64,000 nucleotides of DNA from Bifidobacteriaceae bacterium (GCA_022651005.1 JALCQD010000001.1:186001-250000); one strand, 5' to 3'. Shown: positions 52,283 through 62,744, counted from the stretch's first letter. Notes: generated by a model from the sequence alone, not told the origin. Translations and numbers: made by a program.

Positions 52283-53401
52283 TTAATCTTTCTTTTCTTC
52301 GGCCTGCTCCTCGGTGGACGTCTCGGCACTCGAGTCGTCGGGCGCTACCGACGCGGCTTCGGACTTGCCGGTCTGCTCGAGACCTGCAGCTTCCTGGGCG
52401 GCGCGCGTCTCCTCGGATTCCACGCCAATCTTCCACCCTGTGAGCTTTGCGGCGAGGCGAGCGTTCTGGCCCTCCTTGCCGATGGCGAGGCTGAGCTGGT
52501 CATCGTGAATGAAGGCAAGTGCCGTCTTGTTCTTTTCGCTCACCACGTGTACCTGCGTGGTGTGTGCGGGCGACAGCGCGGCGGCGATGAATGCGGCCGG
52601 GTCCGCTGAATAATCGACAATATCGATCTTTTCCTCGCCCAAATTCTCCATGACGGCACGCACGCGGGAACCAGCGGGCCCAATGAGAGCCCCCTTCGGG
52701 TTGACACCCTGAGCATTGGCACGAACGGCAATCTTGGTGCGGGCGCCGGCCTCACGGGCAATGGCCATGATGGACACGGCTCCGGACACAAGTTCAGGAA
52801 CCTCACGCTCGAAGAGCAGCTTCACGAGGTCGGGGTGCGAGCGAGACACGATGATCTCCGGCCCCTTGAGACCACGCGCCACGGAGACGACGAACACGCG
52901 AACGCGCTCACCGTGAACGTACTTCTCGCCGGGAACCTGCTCGCGGCGAGGCAGAAGCGCCTCAACGTCGCCGACCTGAATGTGAACGTTATTGGGATCA
53001 CGCAGGTTCTGCTGCACGACGCCTGTAATGAGCTTGCCCTTTTGACCGGCGAAAGCTCCGAACACCTTGTTGTCGGCGGCTTCGCGGAAAAGTTGAGAAA
53101 TGACTTGGCGGGCAGTCGATGCTGCCATTCGGCCAAAGTCCTTGGGAGTGTCATCAAACTCATCGCTGAGTTCAGGACGGGGATACGGATCTTCCTCCGT
53201 AGCCTCTTGCGGAATTTCCTTGCGTGCCCACACAGTGAACGTGCCCGCGCGCTGATCCAGCTCTACACGAGCGTGCTTCTGCGCGTGAGGGGTCTTCAGA
53301 TATGCCAATCGCAGCGCTTCTTCGAGTGCCGCGTCGAGAGTCTCAGCATCAATTCCCTGTTCGGCCGCAAGCTGTCGGATACTCGTCAGGTCCAGTTCCA
53401 T
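52283..53401 (-). CDS. nusA: Transcription factor NusA
   Basis: NusA controls pausing, termination and antitermination. N-terminal domain, S1 domain (about 135-200) and KH domains are visible; GVNPKGALIGPAGSRVRAVMENLGEEKID and AIGKEGQNARLAAKLTGWKI carry the KH G-x-x-G loops. It has 372 residues with an acidic C-terminal tail. GGAGG lies eight bases before the ATG. The rimP gene that normally precedes nusA is absent; a lipoprotein gene is divergent instead. Confidence 0.96.
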   Translation of the reverse strand: MELDLTSIRQLAAEQGIDAETLDAALEEALRLAYLKTPHAQKHARVELDQRAGTFTVWARKEIPQEATEEDPYPRPELSDEFDDTPKDFGRMAASTARQVISQLFREAADNKVFGAFAGQKGKLITGVVQQNLRDPNNVHIQVGDVEALLPRREQVPGEKYVHGERVRVFVVSVARGLKGPEIIVSRSHPDLVKLLFEREVPELVSGAVSIMAIAREAGARTKIAVRANAQGVNPKGALIGPAGSRVRAVMENLGEEKIDIVDYSADPAAFIAAALSPAHTTQVHVVSEKNKTALAFIHDDQLSLAIGKEGQNARLAAKLTGWKIGVESEETRAAQEAAGLEQTGKSEAASVAPDDSSAETSTEEQAEEKKD

Positions 53402-53484
53402 GCCATGACCTCCATATGAAGTTATCGCGCAACGAGCCCGGTGCTCAGTGCGTCAGTCGTCGACGGCTATTAGTGTACTGATTC

Positions 53485-54399
53485 ATGCAGACACCTCGCA
53501 TCCCCAGTCCTCGGCGACACCACCGTGGGAGGGGCTCCGTTTCAGGCATCACTGCCGCTCTTCTGGCGACGATGATGGCTGTTTCTTTCAGCGGATGCGC
53601 AGGATTACCGCATATTGCGCGCAAGGACGCACTCACCGCAGCCGACACCTGCACCGCATCTGTCTTGACAGCACAAGCAGCCCAGTCTTCAGCAGATGGC
53701 GGACCGACCTTCGCTGTGCGAGCAGGCGGCGCACTAGCTGCCTCTTCTGCGTGGCTAAAGGTTTCCACGGCATGTTCCACCCGCTTTTCAGAGGGCATCA
53801 TCCGTGCCGCCGCCGCGCACTCGATTGCCGTCAGCTCGGCGAATCGGGCGCATGTGGGCTCAGCGTTCACTTCCGCGATGTCACATGCTTCTCTTGGTTC
53901 CGCATCACTCTCTGGGCCGGAGGTGTCATCCATCGATAAGACCGTTGTGCGCACCATGGCGGTGTCGCAGGACAAGGCGGCCTACGCCCTAGAGATTTTG
54001 GCGGCCCGCATACGTCCCACGGACGCAGACGATGAAACGCTGAGCCTCGCGCACCGCGCACGAGCCGCATCTCTCGCAGAGCTCGCCATGACGTGCAGCT
54101 CAGCCGAGAAGAAAAACGACAGTTGCACCACCACCGATCCTCGGAAAAAAATGTACTCCGTGGAAACACTCCTGAAAGACACCGGAACGGTGACAGACAG
54201 ATCATCAGGCCTCACCATGACCACTCGTGCAAGCCTTGAAATGACCTGTGCTCTCGAGGAAATTGAAGCAGCCGCCGACGTATCGAGCGCACAAAATAGG
54301 GCAGCACTCGCACACTTCATTGTTGTTGACGCCGCTCACGCCTATGAATATGGCTATCCCAGCACTCCCCTGCCCCTGGTGGAGCAGGCTGCCGAATAA
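53485..54399 (+). CDS. Putative lipoprotein, possibly ferritin-like (DUF4439-like)
   Basis: A basic N-terminus and hydrophobic segment end in a lipobox-like FSGC (Cys38), so it is probably a membrane-anchored lipoprotein. The rest is alpha-helical and Ala/Ser-rich. The segment SQDKAAYALEILAARI followed by SLAHRARAASLAEL resembles DUF4439 ferritin-like proteins, which in other actinobacteria are encoded beside rimP/nusA; this is a context-based suggestion. Start ATG at 53485 lacks a clear ribosome binding site. Function unknown. Confidence 0.7.
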   Translation: MQTPRIPSPRRHHRGRGSVSGITAALLATMMAVSFSGCAGLPHIARKDALTAADTCTASVLTAQAAQSSADGGPTFAVRAGGALAASSAWLKVSTACSTRFSEGIIRAAAAHSIAVSSANRAHVGSAFTSAMSHASLGSASLSGPEVSSIDKTVVRTMAVSQDKAAYALEILAARIRPTDADDETLSLAHRARAASLAELAMTCSSAEKKNDSCTTTDPRKKMYSVETLLKDTGTVTDRSSGLTMTTRASLEMTCALEEIEAAADVSSAQNRAALAHFIVVDAAHAYEYGYPSTPLPLVEQAAE

Positions 54400-54474
54400 G
54401 GACGCACTTCAGTACTCACATTTCAGATTCAGGCTCAGTCGTACCTCGTTATCTCGCGTCATGCCTCGCATTCC

Positions 54475-54580
54475 CGACTTGTGCGCTTCCCCTCGGACTT
54501 GTGCCTCGTTCCCACCAGTTGTGCTACTGGGAAATCAAGGGACAAGCGCCGCAGAACTCTCGTCCCAATCGCACAACTGA
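54475..54580. repeat. Intergenic repeat cluster 4 (TTGTGCGATTGGG family)
   Basis: Degenerate GACTTGTGC units at about 54477 and 54497 precede the 45-bp core at 54518-54562 (GTTGTGCTACTGGG then AAATCAAG), in the same orientation as cluster 1. An inverted CCCAATCGCACAACT unit follows. The cluster sits between convergent genes. Confidence 0.82.
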
Positions 54581-54600
54581 GGGGGGGATAATAAAACTAA

Positions 54601-54630
54601 ATGGAGGCGAAGCATGTGCTCCGCCCCCAT
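54601..54630 (-). terminator. Terminator after proS
   Basis: ATGGAGGCGAAGCA can pair with TGCTCCGCCCCCAT with two mismatches; on the minus strand it is followed by TTTAGTTTTATTAT. It lies 20 bases after the proS stop. Confidence 0.72.
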
Positions 54631-54650
54631 TATGAAATACGAAGAAATCC

Positions 54651-56438
54651 CTACTTGATGCGCTTCAGGACCTCGGCAACGGCCTCGGCAGCTGGAACGG
54701 ACTCGGAATTGGATCCATCGCGGTCTCGAATCTCGATGGTGCCGTTATTCGCGAAGTCACGGCCCACAACGGCCACAACGGGAACTCCCAGCAGCTCGGA
54801 ATCCTTGAACTTCACGCCAGGAGACACCTTGGGACGGTCGTCGAAAAGCACTTCGACGTTGGCGGCCTCAAGCTCGCTGACGAATTCCTCCGCCTTGTCC
54901 CACGCGGACTGATCCTTGCCCGTCACCACCACGTGCACGGCGGCCGGCGCAATCTCGGCAGGCCACGCGAGGCCACGCTCGTCGTGGTGCGATTCTGCGA
55001 TGCACGCCATAACACGGGACACACCGATTCCATAGGAGCCCATCCACACGGGAACGGCCTTGCCGTTTTGATCCAGCACCTTGAGATCCAACGACTTCGA
55101 ATACTTGAGCCCAAGCTGGAACACCTGACCGATTTCCACGCCGCGCTCGAAACTCAGAGGGCCAGAACCATCAGGGCTCATGTCACCATGACGAATCTGG
55201 GCAGCCTCGATGACACCATCGGCCTCAAAATCGCGGCCGTACACGAGGTTGAAGAAATGCACGCCGGACTTGTCGGCGCCCGTGATCCACGAGGATCCCT
55301 TGGCAACGTGCGCATCCATGAGGTAACGGACACCGTTCTTGATGCCCTTTGCCTCTGCCTGAGGCCCGAGCACCATAGGTCCGATGTAGCCCTTCACCAG
55401 CTCGGGATGCTGCGCCAGATCTTCCGGCGTCGCCTCCTCCACCTCGGCAGGAGAAAGCCCTGCCTCGAGACGCTTCATGTCCACCTGACGATCGCCAGGA
55501 AGGCCCACCGCCACAATCTCGCGGTGCCCATCCGGATACTGCGCTGCGGCAACGAAATTCTTGAGAGTATCGGAAGCGGCCCATGTGCGTCCATCGGTGC
55601 GCGGGTGCTGTTCGTTGGCCTGATCCACCAACGAATCGATCGTCGGAGAGCCAGGAGTCGGCAGAGCCGTAGCGGCAGGGACCTCAGAGAAATCGACATC
55701 AGCAACCGGCGGAGTCGTCAGCGCCTCAACGTTCCACGCCTTGCCCGACGGAGCCTGCGCAAAAGTGTCCTCGCCAATCGGCAACGGTGCCAGGAATTCC
55801 TCGGATTCGGAGCCACCCATTGGGCCGGAGAAGGCGTGCACGATGATGTAGTCAACACCAAGACGCTTGTAAATGCGCTCATACGCATCACGCTGATCGC
55901 GGTAGGCCTTCTTGAGACCCTCCTCGTCAACCGTGAACGAGTACGCATCCTTCATGATGAACTCGCGGCCGCGAATGAGCCCTGCGCGCGGACGCGCCTC
56001 GTCGCGGTACTTGGTCTGAATCTGGTACAGCAACGCCGGAAGATCCTTGTACGAGGAGTACATGTCCTTGACCAGCAAAGTGAACATCTCTTCGTGCGTT
56101 GGCGCAAGGAGATAATCCGCGTCATGACGGTCCTTGAACTTGAACATGTTGTCGCCGTATTCTTCCCAGCGACCGGTGGCCTCATACGGCTCACGCGGCA
56201 GCAGCGCAGGGAAATGCACCTCTTGCGCACCGGTCTTTTCGATCTCTTCGCGCACGATGGCCTCAACCTTGTTGAGAACCTTGAGGCCCAACGGTAGCCA
56301 AGTGAAGACGCCAGGAGCGGCCTTGCGGATATAGCCAGCTCGAATGAGCAATTTGGCGGAATCCACATCCTCTCCGGCGGGGTCGTCGCGCAGAGTGCGC
56401 AGGAAGAGCGTGGACATGCGAAGAGCTTTAGAAGTCAT
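54651..56438 (-). CDS. proS: Prolyl-tRNA synthetase
   Basis: Charges tRNA-Pro. The class II core ([55 protein letters not shown]), a bacterial INS editing domain (roughly 220-400) and the anticodon-binding domain are present. I set the start at the ATG 56438 ([16 protein letters not shown]), matching homologues; upstream frames add unrelated residues. There is no obvious ribosome binding site. Length 595. Confidence 0.96.
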   Translation of the reverse strand: MTSKALRMSTLFLRTLRDDPAGEDVDSAKLLIRAGYIRKAAPGVFTWLPLGLKVLNKVEAIVREEIEKTGAQEVHFPALLPREPYEATGRWEEYGDNMFKFKDRHDADYLLAPTHEEMFTLLVKDMYSSYKDLPALLYQIQTKYRDEARPRAGLIRGREFIMKDAYSFTVDEEGLKKAYRDQRDAYERIYKRLGVDYIIVHAFSGPMGGSESEEFLAPLPIGEDTFAQAPSGKAWNVEALTTPPVADVDFSEVPAATALPTPGSPTIDSLVDQANEQHPRTDGRTWAASDTLKNFVAAAQYPDGHREIVAVGLPGDRQVDMKRLEAGLSPAEVEEATPEDLAQHPELVKGYIGPMVLGPQAEAKGIKNGVRYLMDAHVAKGSSWITGADKSGVHFFNLVYGRDFEADGVIEAAQIRHGDMSPDGSGPLSFERGVEIGQVFQLGLKYSKSLDLKVLDQNGKAVPVWMGSYGIGVSRVMACIAESHHDERGLAWPAEIAPAAVHVVVTGKDQSAWDKAEEFVSELEAANVEVLFDDRPKVSPGVKFKDSELLGVPVVAVVGRDFANNGTIEIRDRDGSNSESVPAAEAVAEVLKRIK

Positions 56439-56498
56439 GGTTCTAAAGGTATTCAGTTCAGGCGACAACACCGGGGGTGAATCCACGCTCACGCCGCA

Positions 56499-57869
56499 TC
56501 AGAACAGAGAGATTTCCTCCGTCGAGAACGACTCGCTTCCCTTATCTGCCAGCTGAGCGTCGGCTGCCTTCGATCCGGCACGCAGATCCGCGTCGAGGGA
56601 CACTGCCTCAGGAGACACAAGGAACGCGTTCTCCGAAATATCGTCCAGATATAGCCCATCGAGCGCCTCCACTCGGGACAGCGCCACATAGCCCATGCCC
56701 GGGGCGAAAGTGCGACGCAGGTTCATCACCGCGCGATCAAGCGTCATGCCTTGAGACTTGTGGATCGTAATCGCCCACGCACAGCGCAACGGCACCTGCG
56801 ATACGGAGGCAAGCACGGTTTCGCCGTCCATCATTTGCCAATCTGCCGGCTTCATGATCACCGTGTGCCCGTTGTCGAACTCCACAATGGGCCAGCCGCC
56901 CTTGCTCTCCTTTGCAAATCCTGTGACCTTGCCGAGAGAGCCGTTGACGAACTGATGCTCCTGATCGTTCCTCAGCGCCATCACTGCCGCGCCCTTCTTG
57001 AGCACGAGGTGCTCGGGAGCGAGGACGTTCTTGCGAAGCCTGTCGATGAGCGGACCAGGACCGGCGAAGGTGGCGTCAAAAGCGTGCTCGGACTCGCTCA
57101 AGTCCGCGAGCTTGGCGTCATTGAGCGTATCCGCCTGCCGGTTGACAGGGAAGAGATGCACTGCCACCAAATCGTCCTTGGGACGCACCCCGATGCGCTC
57201 GCGCAGCACGTTGTGATCCTCTTGGGTCACGCCGCCTTCGCGAATGTCCGTGAGCACGGTGAGGAGCTGGCCGTCGTCCTGACGATGCTGCTCGGTGAGG
57301 TAGCACACCTGCACGTTCATCTGATCCCATGCAAACGACTGCGTCACGAAGCCGTCGGGGTTCTTTCCGGCGTCAAAATACGTTCTGCGCAGCTGTTCCG
57401 TGAGCGGATCAACGAGCGTCCCCGCGCGAGAACCGCGCGTCACAGGAGGCAGCTGAAAGAAGTCGCCCGATAGCACCACTTGGAGCCCTCCAAAGGGCGT
57501 GGGATTATTGCGCAGGTTGCGGCACACGTGATCCACCATGTCCAGCAGCCATGCCGACATCATGGACACCTCGTCGATCACGAGAACGTCCGTATTGGTG
57601 ATGGCCTTCTTGCGACGAGGCCGAATGCGCTTGAGTAGCTCGTCAGTGAGCGCAGTCGCCACACCTACGCCACTCCAGGAGTGAATGGTCTGGCCGTTGA
57701 TATGCGTCGAGGCGATGCCCGTGGACGCGGTCACAGCCACGGAGCGACCGCGCTGACGGGCGGCGCCAATGAACTTGTTGAGCACGTAAGTCTTGCCCGC
57801 TCCCGGCGCACCCGTCACGAAGACGTTGGCACCCGAGTTCAGGATTTCAAGCGCATGATCCTGCTGCAT
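56499..57869 (-). CDS. PIF1-like DNA helicase / AAA ATPase
   Basis: A superfamily 1B helicase of 456 residues. Motif I is VFVTGAPGAGKTYVLN, Ia is TASTGIASTHINGQTIHSW, II is VLVIDEVSMMSAWLLD, III is LSGDFFQLPPV, and the late motifs are AWAITIHKSQGMTLDRAV and GMGYVALSRVEALDGLYL. PIF1 relatives unwind 5'-3' and resolve G-quadruplexes or R-loops; the bacterial role is poorly known. It begins 17 bases after orn in the same direction, so the two are probably cotranscribed. Confidence 0.9.
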   Translation of the reverse strand: MQQDHALEILNSGANVFVTGAPGAGKTYVLNKFIGAARQRGRSVAVTASTGIASTHINGQTIHSWSGVGVATALTDELLKRIRPRRKKAITNTDVLVIDEVSMMSAWLLDMVDHVCRNLRNNPTPFGGLQVVLSGDFFQLPPVTRGSRAGTLVDPLTEQLRRTYFDAGKNPDGFVTQSFAWDQMNVQVCYLTEQHRQDDGQLLTVLTDIREGGVTQEDHNVLRERIGVRPKDDLVAVHLFPVNRQADTLNDAKLADLSESEHAFDATFAGPGPLIDRLRKNVLAPEHLVLKKGAAVMALRNDQEHQFVNGSLGKVTGFAKESKGGWPIVEFDNGHTVIMKPADWQMMDGETVLASVSQVPLRCAWAITIHKSQGMTLDRAVMNLRRTFAPGMGYVALSRVEALDGLYLDDISENAFLVSPEAVSLDADLRAGSKAADAQLADKGSESFSTEEISLF

Positions 57870-57886
57870 GGTGTACGAATCCGCCT

Positions 57887-58585
57887 TTAATAATCAGACT
57901 TCGAGGGAGTCTCGGGATCGGAGAGAGGATTCCCGGCTGCCTCGTATTTGCGCAGCAGGCTCGTCGCCTCGATTTCCTTGGCGCCCGCCTTGGCTTCGGC
58001 ATCGGTGGCACCGGGGCTGGGGACGAAGAACATCTTGCGGTAGTAGCGCAGCTCGTCGATGGACTCGATGATGTCCGCGAGCGCGCGATGGCCGCCGTGC
58101 TTTGCGGGCTTATTGAGGTAAACGTTGGGATACCAGCGGCGCGAGAGCTCTTTGAGCGTGCTCACGTCGATGCTGCGGTAGTGCAATTTGCCCATGAGGG
58201 TGGGCATGAAATGATCGAGAAACTTCTTGTCGGACCCGATGGTGTTGCCCGCGAGATGCGCCTTGCCATTGACCGGGAGGAACTTCTGGACGTAGTCGAT
58301 CACCTGCTTTTCCGCGTCGGCCAGCGCCAGACCCGTCTTCATCTCTTCGATGAGGCCGGAGCTCGTGTGCATATGCCGCACAAAATCGTTCATGTGATCG
58401 AGCGCCGCCTGGGAGGGCTTGATGACCAGATCGATGCCTTCGTCGAGCACGTTCATGTCGAAGTCAGTGGGGACCACGCTCACCTCGCACAACTCGTCAT
58501 TGAAGATGTCCAAACCCGTCATCTCGCAGTCAATCCAGATGAGGCGGGATTCGCTCGAAGTAAACGTCACGTCGTCTTTTGCCAT
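57887..58585 (-). CDS. orn: Oligoribonuclease
   Basis: Degrades short oligoribonucleotides (mostly dinucleotides) to nucleotides. DEDD catalytic motifs are visible: [16 protein letters not shown]-like [16 protein letters not shown], and [10 protein letters not shown]. The ATG at 58583-58585 has AAGGAT upstream and gives 232 residues; the longer upstream frame is not supported. A C-terminal extension of about 40 residues is charged. Confidence 0.95.
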   Translation of the reverse strand: MAKDDVTFTSSESRLIWIDCEMTGLDIFNDELCEVSVVPTDFDMNVLDEGIDLVIKPSQAALDHMNDFVRHMHTSSGLIEEMKTGLALADAEKQVIDYVQKFLPVNGKAHLAGNTIGSDKKFLDHFMPTLMGKLHYRSIDVSTLKELSRRWYPNVYLNKPAKHGGHRALADIIESIDELRYYRKMFFVPSPGATDAEAKAGAKEIEATSLLRKYEAAGNPLSDPETPSKSDY

Positions 58586-58672
58586 ATCGATCCTTCCGTG
58601 GTCCTCCATCCGCCGGGGTGCCCCGCGAACATTTGAGATTACCTCACAGACTTGACGCACTCCGTCGTCGTT

Positions 58673-60028
58673 CTATGCGAAGTAGCCGAGATCGCTAGCG
58701 GGACTCGGGTAAGCGTAAATCGGCGCCGTCGAATCGCTCGGCGTCTCCCCCTGGGCGAACTTCTCCGCGTACTGATTGATGATCTCGTCGGCCACGGAAG
58801 ATAGTGCAGCCACGCCCACCACGGCGTTGTTGCGCGTGGAATCCTCCACCACCATCACAGTGGCCTGCGGATCCTGAACACGGTTGTAGGTGTACCAATG
58901 TGTGGTGTCAAAAGTTTTCACGGCATACCGCGAGCTCTTGTTCGCCTCGTCAATAGTGACACCGATCTGGGCAAGTTTCTCGGTGCCGAAAACAATGGTG
59001 GGGATGTCCGGGTACTCAATTGCCGCGCTCGTTGTCTCCAGAATCCTCGCCGCCACGTACCGTCCCTCGAATCCGGCCACGGGAGTCAACTTCGGCTGGA
59101 CACGTGCCACAACGTCCCCGATGGCGGAAATGGTTGCCGTGCTGGTGCGCAAGCGGTCGTCCACCACGATGCCCCGCGCGGTAGTATCGACGCCCGCGGC
59201 TTCCAATCCCAAGCCATCGACGTTGGGAATGCGCCCGGTCGCATTGATGACGGCGTCGGCAACAATGACGCCATTGTCCGTATCGAGCCGAACCCTGCCA
59301 TTCGTGTCGCGAGCGGCACCGCTCACCTGAGTGCTCAAGCGAATGTCGATGCCGCGCGCGGTCATCAATTCCATAAGCTGATTCACCAAAGTCTCCGGGA
59401 ATGCACGCAACGGGCGATCGTTGTGATGGATCAGCGTCACTGTGCTTCCCGCTTCCGCTGCGATATTGGCAAGCTCGAAACTGATGTACCCGCCGCCAAT
59501 AAAAACAAGACGCTTGGGCAGCTCGTCAAAATCGAGAAAATCGGTGCTCGTTCCCAGCAACTCCGCCCCGGGAATATCAAGCGGGCGCGCACGCTCCCCC
59601 GTGGCGATGATAAACGTCTCTGCCTGGTAGGTATGAGCGCTGTCGCCTTCTCCGGCCTCGCTCACCGTTATCGTATGAGCGTCGAGGAAGCGCGCTTGGC
59701 CATGTGCCGTGGCAATGGCAGAATTTTCCAAACCCTGCTGCGTTCCCTGCGGGACCTTGCTCGTGTAGGCGCGTTTGAAGGCCATGAGATCTGGCCAGTC
59801 CACCGAGACGTCGCCGTCGATGCCGTGATCACGCATACGGCCTACCGCCTGCTTAGTCTCCACTGCTGAATACAGCATCTTCTTGGGGTCGCACCCACGG
59901 TTCGGGCATGTGCCGCCCCACAGATCGGATTCCACGACGAGCACTTTCTTGTGCGCGGCTGCCAGCGGGTATGCGGCAGCAAGACCTGCAGGACCGGCTC
60001 CTATGACGATAGTGTCAAAATTTTCCAT
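58673..60028 (-). CDS. Disulfide-oxidoreductase-like flavoprotein
   Basis: A 451-residue member of the glutathione reductase / dihydrolipoamide dehydrogenase superfamily: FAD motif VIGAGPAGLAAAY, redox pair Cys41-x4-Cys46 in GGTCPNRGCDPKKML, NAD(P) motif FIGGGYISFELA, and FAD motif II around ISAIGDV. At the C-terminus, where the family has H-P-T-x-x-E, this protein reads YPSPASD, so the His-Glu catalytic pair is missing. That matches a poorly characterised subfamily in Gram-positive bacteria. Substrate unknown. GGGGAA precedes the ATG. Confidence 0.85.
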   Translation of the reverse strand: MENFDTIVIGAGPAGLAAAYPLAAAHKKVLVVESDLWGGTCPNRGCDPKKMLYSAVETKQAVGRMRDHGIDGDVSVDWPDLMAFKRAYTSKVPQGTQQGLENSAIATAHGQARFLDAHTITVSEAGEGDSAHTYQAETFIIATGERARPLDIPGAELLGTSTDFLDFDELPKRLVFIGGGYISFELANIAAEAGSTVTLIHHNDRPLRAFPETLVNQLMELMTARGIDIRLSTQVSGAARDTNGRVRLDTDNGVIVADAVINATGRIPNVDGLGLEAAGVDTTARGIVVDDRLRTSTATISAIGDVVARVQPKLTPVAGFEGRYVAARILETTSAAIEYPDIPTIVFGTEKLAQIGVTIDEANKSSRYAVKTFDTTHWYTYNRVQDPQATVMVVEDSTRNNAVVGVAALSSVADEIINQYAEKFAQGETPSDSTAPIYAYPSPASDLGYFA

Positions 60029-60173
60029 ATTTCCCCGTTCTCCATGAGCCCATTCGATGCGTTCTGCATACCTCCGGGCCTACGTACCGGACACAATCTT
60101 GTGTCCACTCAATCACCTTTGCCTGTGTGATTTTCCCTAATTTGCAGTCAGCGAAGCTCCTAAAATAATAGGA

Positions 60174-61085
60174 ATGAACACTACCGCCGATGTCAGTGTC
60201 GTCATCACGTGCTTCAACCAGGGCGCCACCATCGCCCATGCCGTCGCCTCTGCGTGCCGGCAGACGGTGACGCCGCGATGCATCACAGTGGTTGATGACG
60301 GTTCTAAGGATCTCGTGACATCTTCCGTTCTCGAGGATCTCCTCGACGAGAACTCGGCCGTCAGCACGACTCGCACGGGCATTCCTCTGCGCATCATTGA
60401 GCAGGACAACGCCGGCGTGAGTGCCGCACGCAACGCAGGAATAGACGCGGCGCATGGTTCTGTCATCGCCGTCCTAGACGGTGACGATGCGTGGGAACCA
60501 GAGTTTCTGGAGTACGCGAGCGCAGCACTTGAGACACCGGACGAGACGAGCGGCACCCCTCCCGTCGCCGTGTCATCGTGGCTGCAGACTTTCGGAGTGC
60601 TCGACACTGTGGTGAGGCCCACAGGCGGCGAGCTGACGGCCTTTCTGTCACATAACTGTTGCCCGGCATCATGCGTCTTTCGTAAGGCCTCCTGGCAGGC
60701 CGCTGGCGGATACGACGAGACGATGCGATCCGGCTTCGAGGACTGGGATTTTTCGCTGCGGCTGTTGGAAAGCGCGGCAGGAACCGCTCGCATCGATATC
60801 GTTGCCGAACCGCTGATTCGCTATCGTACGGCGCCCATCTCGCCCAACATCACAAGCATGAATCACCGGCTCGATCTCATGCGGCTCCTCATTGACCACC
60901 ACAGTGCGAGCTATCGCGAGAACATCGCCGAGGCCGTCACAGGCGTCGAAGCCATTTCGATGGCGCGTCTCGCCGAGCTCGAAAGCGCGTTGGCTCAGAT
61001 TCCCCAAGGAACTTTCGCAGAAGCAACTTTCGGAGACGGAGGCATGGCGGCCGCCGTACGCCTGGCAAGTCGGAGAGCTTCCTAG
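60174..61085 (+). CDS. Family 2 glycosyltransferase
   Basis: A GT-A fold enzyme with DVSVVITCFNQGATI, DDGS (41-44), DNAGVSAARNAGI and the metal-binding DGDDAW (102-107), then GGYDETMRSGFEDWDFSLRLLE with the likely catalytic ED. There is no membrane segment. No sugar-nucleotide or polysaccharide genes lie nearby, so the acceptor is unknown. The ATG follows TAAAATAATAGGA and has no good ribosome binding site; a leaderless start is possible. Confidence 0.9.
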   Translation: MNTTADVSVVITCFNQGATIAHAVASACRQTVTPRCITVVDDGSKDLVTSSVLEDLLDENSAVSTTRTGIPLRIIEQDNAGVSAARNAGIDAAHGSVIAVLDGDDAWEPEFLEYASAALETPDETSGTPPVAVSSWLQTFGVLDTVVRPTGGELTAFLSHNCCPASCVFRKASWQAAGGYDETMRSGFEDWDFSLRLLESAAGTARIDIVAEPLIRYRTAPISPNITSMNHRLDLMRLLIDHHSASYRENIAEAVTGVEAISMARLAELESALAQIPQGTFAEATFGDGGMAAAVRLASRRAS

Positions 61086-62473
61086 TATCCGAACGTCGCA
61101 TTCACGCTCTGAATGATCCAATCGGGATTTGCGAAGCCCACAATCACGTACACCACCAGTCCCAGCCCCACGCATACCGCCACAAGAGGAATACGCGACG
61201 TCATCACCCGCACCACACACAGAATCAGCACCACGCACAGGTATCCGATGAACACGAGTGAAATGAGCCGCAACCACGTCAGCCCATACGCCGCAACGTA
61301 GAGCGACAACCTCGTCGACGCAGAGGCAAGAATAACGCCAGTGAGCGCAATGAGGATCATGCCGAGAATGGACACCGGCCGAGAACGCTGCCATAGCGGG
61401 ATCCGCAAGCCCTCCGGATCGTCGTTCCCTCGTCGCGCTTGTTCCCCATGTGTCACACATGCTCCAAACACTGCGAGGTTGATTGCCGTCACCGCAATCA
61501 GCTGTCCAAATCCCTGCCGGGCATATGAGGAATACGTTAAGCCGTCGGGCAGCCCCTCACCCGCAAAGAGATAGGTGAACTGGATGGCGCAGAACGCTGC
61601 ATATACACCGTCGAGGATTCCCAGTACAACGCCGGCAACCGTGGTATCGGCGGCAGAAGAAGAAATGGCATCGGTCGTGACGTCGATTTCGGATGTCTCA
61701 CTCTTCTCTGATGCGTGAGTAACGGTTCCGAAATTCCACAGCAGAGAGAAAACAAGCAATGAGATCAGAACCACCACCATGAAGTGCGGCAAAAAGTGTG
61801 CGAACACCGCGCCGGAAAATATCTGAGACACAATGCCGTTGAACACCGGATCTGCCGAGGCGAGTAACGGCACCAGTATGCACAGCAACACTGCACCCGC
61901 CGCCACTCCGACGCCTATGCGAGCCCACCGAGATCTGCTTTGGGGAAGGTTACCTGTCACTACACGTCCCAGCCTGGAAATGCGCGTGAAAGGCAGCACA
62001 AACCACCCACGGAACCACAGCCCCACCACACTCAACGGCTTATAGAGCGACCGGCGCTCCACGCCAAGCTGTGCCACAAGCATCGAGAGAACGCACATCA
62101 ACGGCATCGTCGTCAGAGTGAATCCCACATTGGAATACCTGGGACTCAGCACCGTGACCTCCCATATGAGCCAGCCACACAGAGCCACGAAAATCACCGC
62201 ACAAAACAGTGACGCTCGTGAACCGACCTCGCGCAGTTGACGCCAGAAGAGTGCGCCAAAAGTCGCAAGAACGATCAGCCAAAAGACGCTGAACGCAATC
62301 ATGATCGGGCCCTCGCTCTGAGCATCCTCGAGCGTCGCAATAATGACGCGGTCAAAAACGAGTGCAAGCCACAGTGCCGCAAGCGCATAGAGCACTCCTC
62401 GCTGAGGGGATGGCTCTTGCTCGGTTTTCGACATTGGAAGAGAGGGCAATGGTAATGGTTCGCGTGACGTCAT
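61082..62473 (-). CDS. DUF4153/DUF4173-like multispanning membrane protein
   Basis: At least ten hydrophobic segments across 463 residues. TYSSYARQGFGQLIAVTAIN, STRLSLYVAAYGLTWLRL and the end FANPDWIIQSVN resemble the DUF4153/DUF4173 family. AAGGGGAG precedes the ATG at 62473, which overlaps the stop of the Cro-type regulator by four bases. Function unknown. It overlaps the glycosyltransferase end by four bases on the opposite strand. Confidence 0.85.
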   Translation of the reverse strand: MTSREPLPLPSLPMSKTEQEPSPQRGVLYALAALWLALVFDRVIIATLEDAQSEGPIMIAFSVFWLIVLATFGALFWRQLREVGSRASLFCAVIFVALCGWLIWEVTVLSPRYSNVGFTLTTMPLMCVLSMLVAQLGVERRSLYKPLSVVGLWFRGWFVLPFTRISRLGRVVTGNLPQSRSRWARIGVGVAAGAVLLCILVPLLASADPVFNGIVSQIFSGAVFAHFLPHFMVVVLISLLVFSLLWNFGTVTHASEKSETSEIDVTTDAISSSAADTTVAGVVLGILDGVYAAFCAIQFTYLFAGEGLPDGLTYSSYARQGFGQLIAVTAINLAVFGACVTHGEQARRGNDDPEGLRIPLWQRSRPVSILGMILIALTGVILASASTRLSLYVAAYGLTWLRLISLVFIGYLCVVLILCVVRVMTSRIPLVAVCVGLGLVVYVIVGFANPDWIIQSVNATFGY

Positions 62474-62730
62474 CGCGCGTCTCCCCTTCTGGAGGTGCTC
62501 TCCGCCCCGCTTCCTTCTTCTACCGTGCCGTCCGCCGCATACTCGAGGATGTCTCCTGGTTGGCATTCCAAGACTCTGCACAGCGCGTTCAGGGTTGAGA
62601 AACGGATGGCCTTGCCCTTAGAGTTCTTGAGGATCGAGAGGTTGGCAGGCGTCACGCCCACGCGTTCCGACAGCTCGTTAAGGCTGATCTTGCGCTGTGC
62701 CATGACGACGTCGAGAGTAATGGAAATCAT
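62470..62730 (-). CDS. Small Cro/C1-type regulator (YozG-like)
   Basis: The 86-residue protein has one helix-turn-helix: MAQRKISLNELSERVGVTPANLS followed by ILKNSKGKAIRFSTLNALC and CQPGDILEY, typical of the YozG/XRE family encoded beside DUF2975 membrane proteins. It probably represses its own operon; an AT-rich inverted repeat upstream of the DUF2975 gene is a candidate operator. Confidence 0.92.
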   Translation of the reverse strand: MISITLDVVMAQRKISLNELSERVGVTPANLSILKNSKGKAIRFSTLNALCRVLECQPGDILEYAADGTVEEGSGAESTSRRGDAR

Positions 62731-62744
62731 GTGTATCGCTCCCC

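Noticed and set aside
54581-54587. G7 homopolymer next to repeat cluster 4
   Set aside because: It lies between convergent gene ends, so slippage there would have no clear effect on expression.
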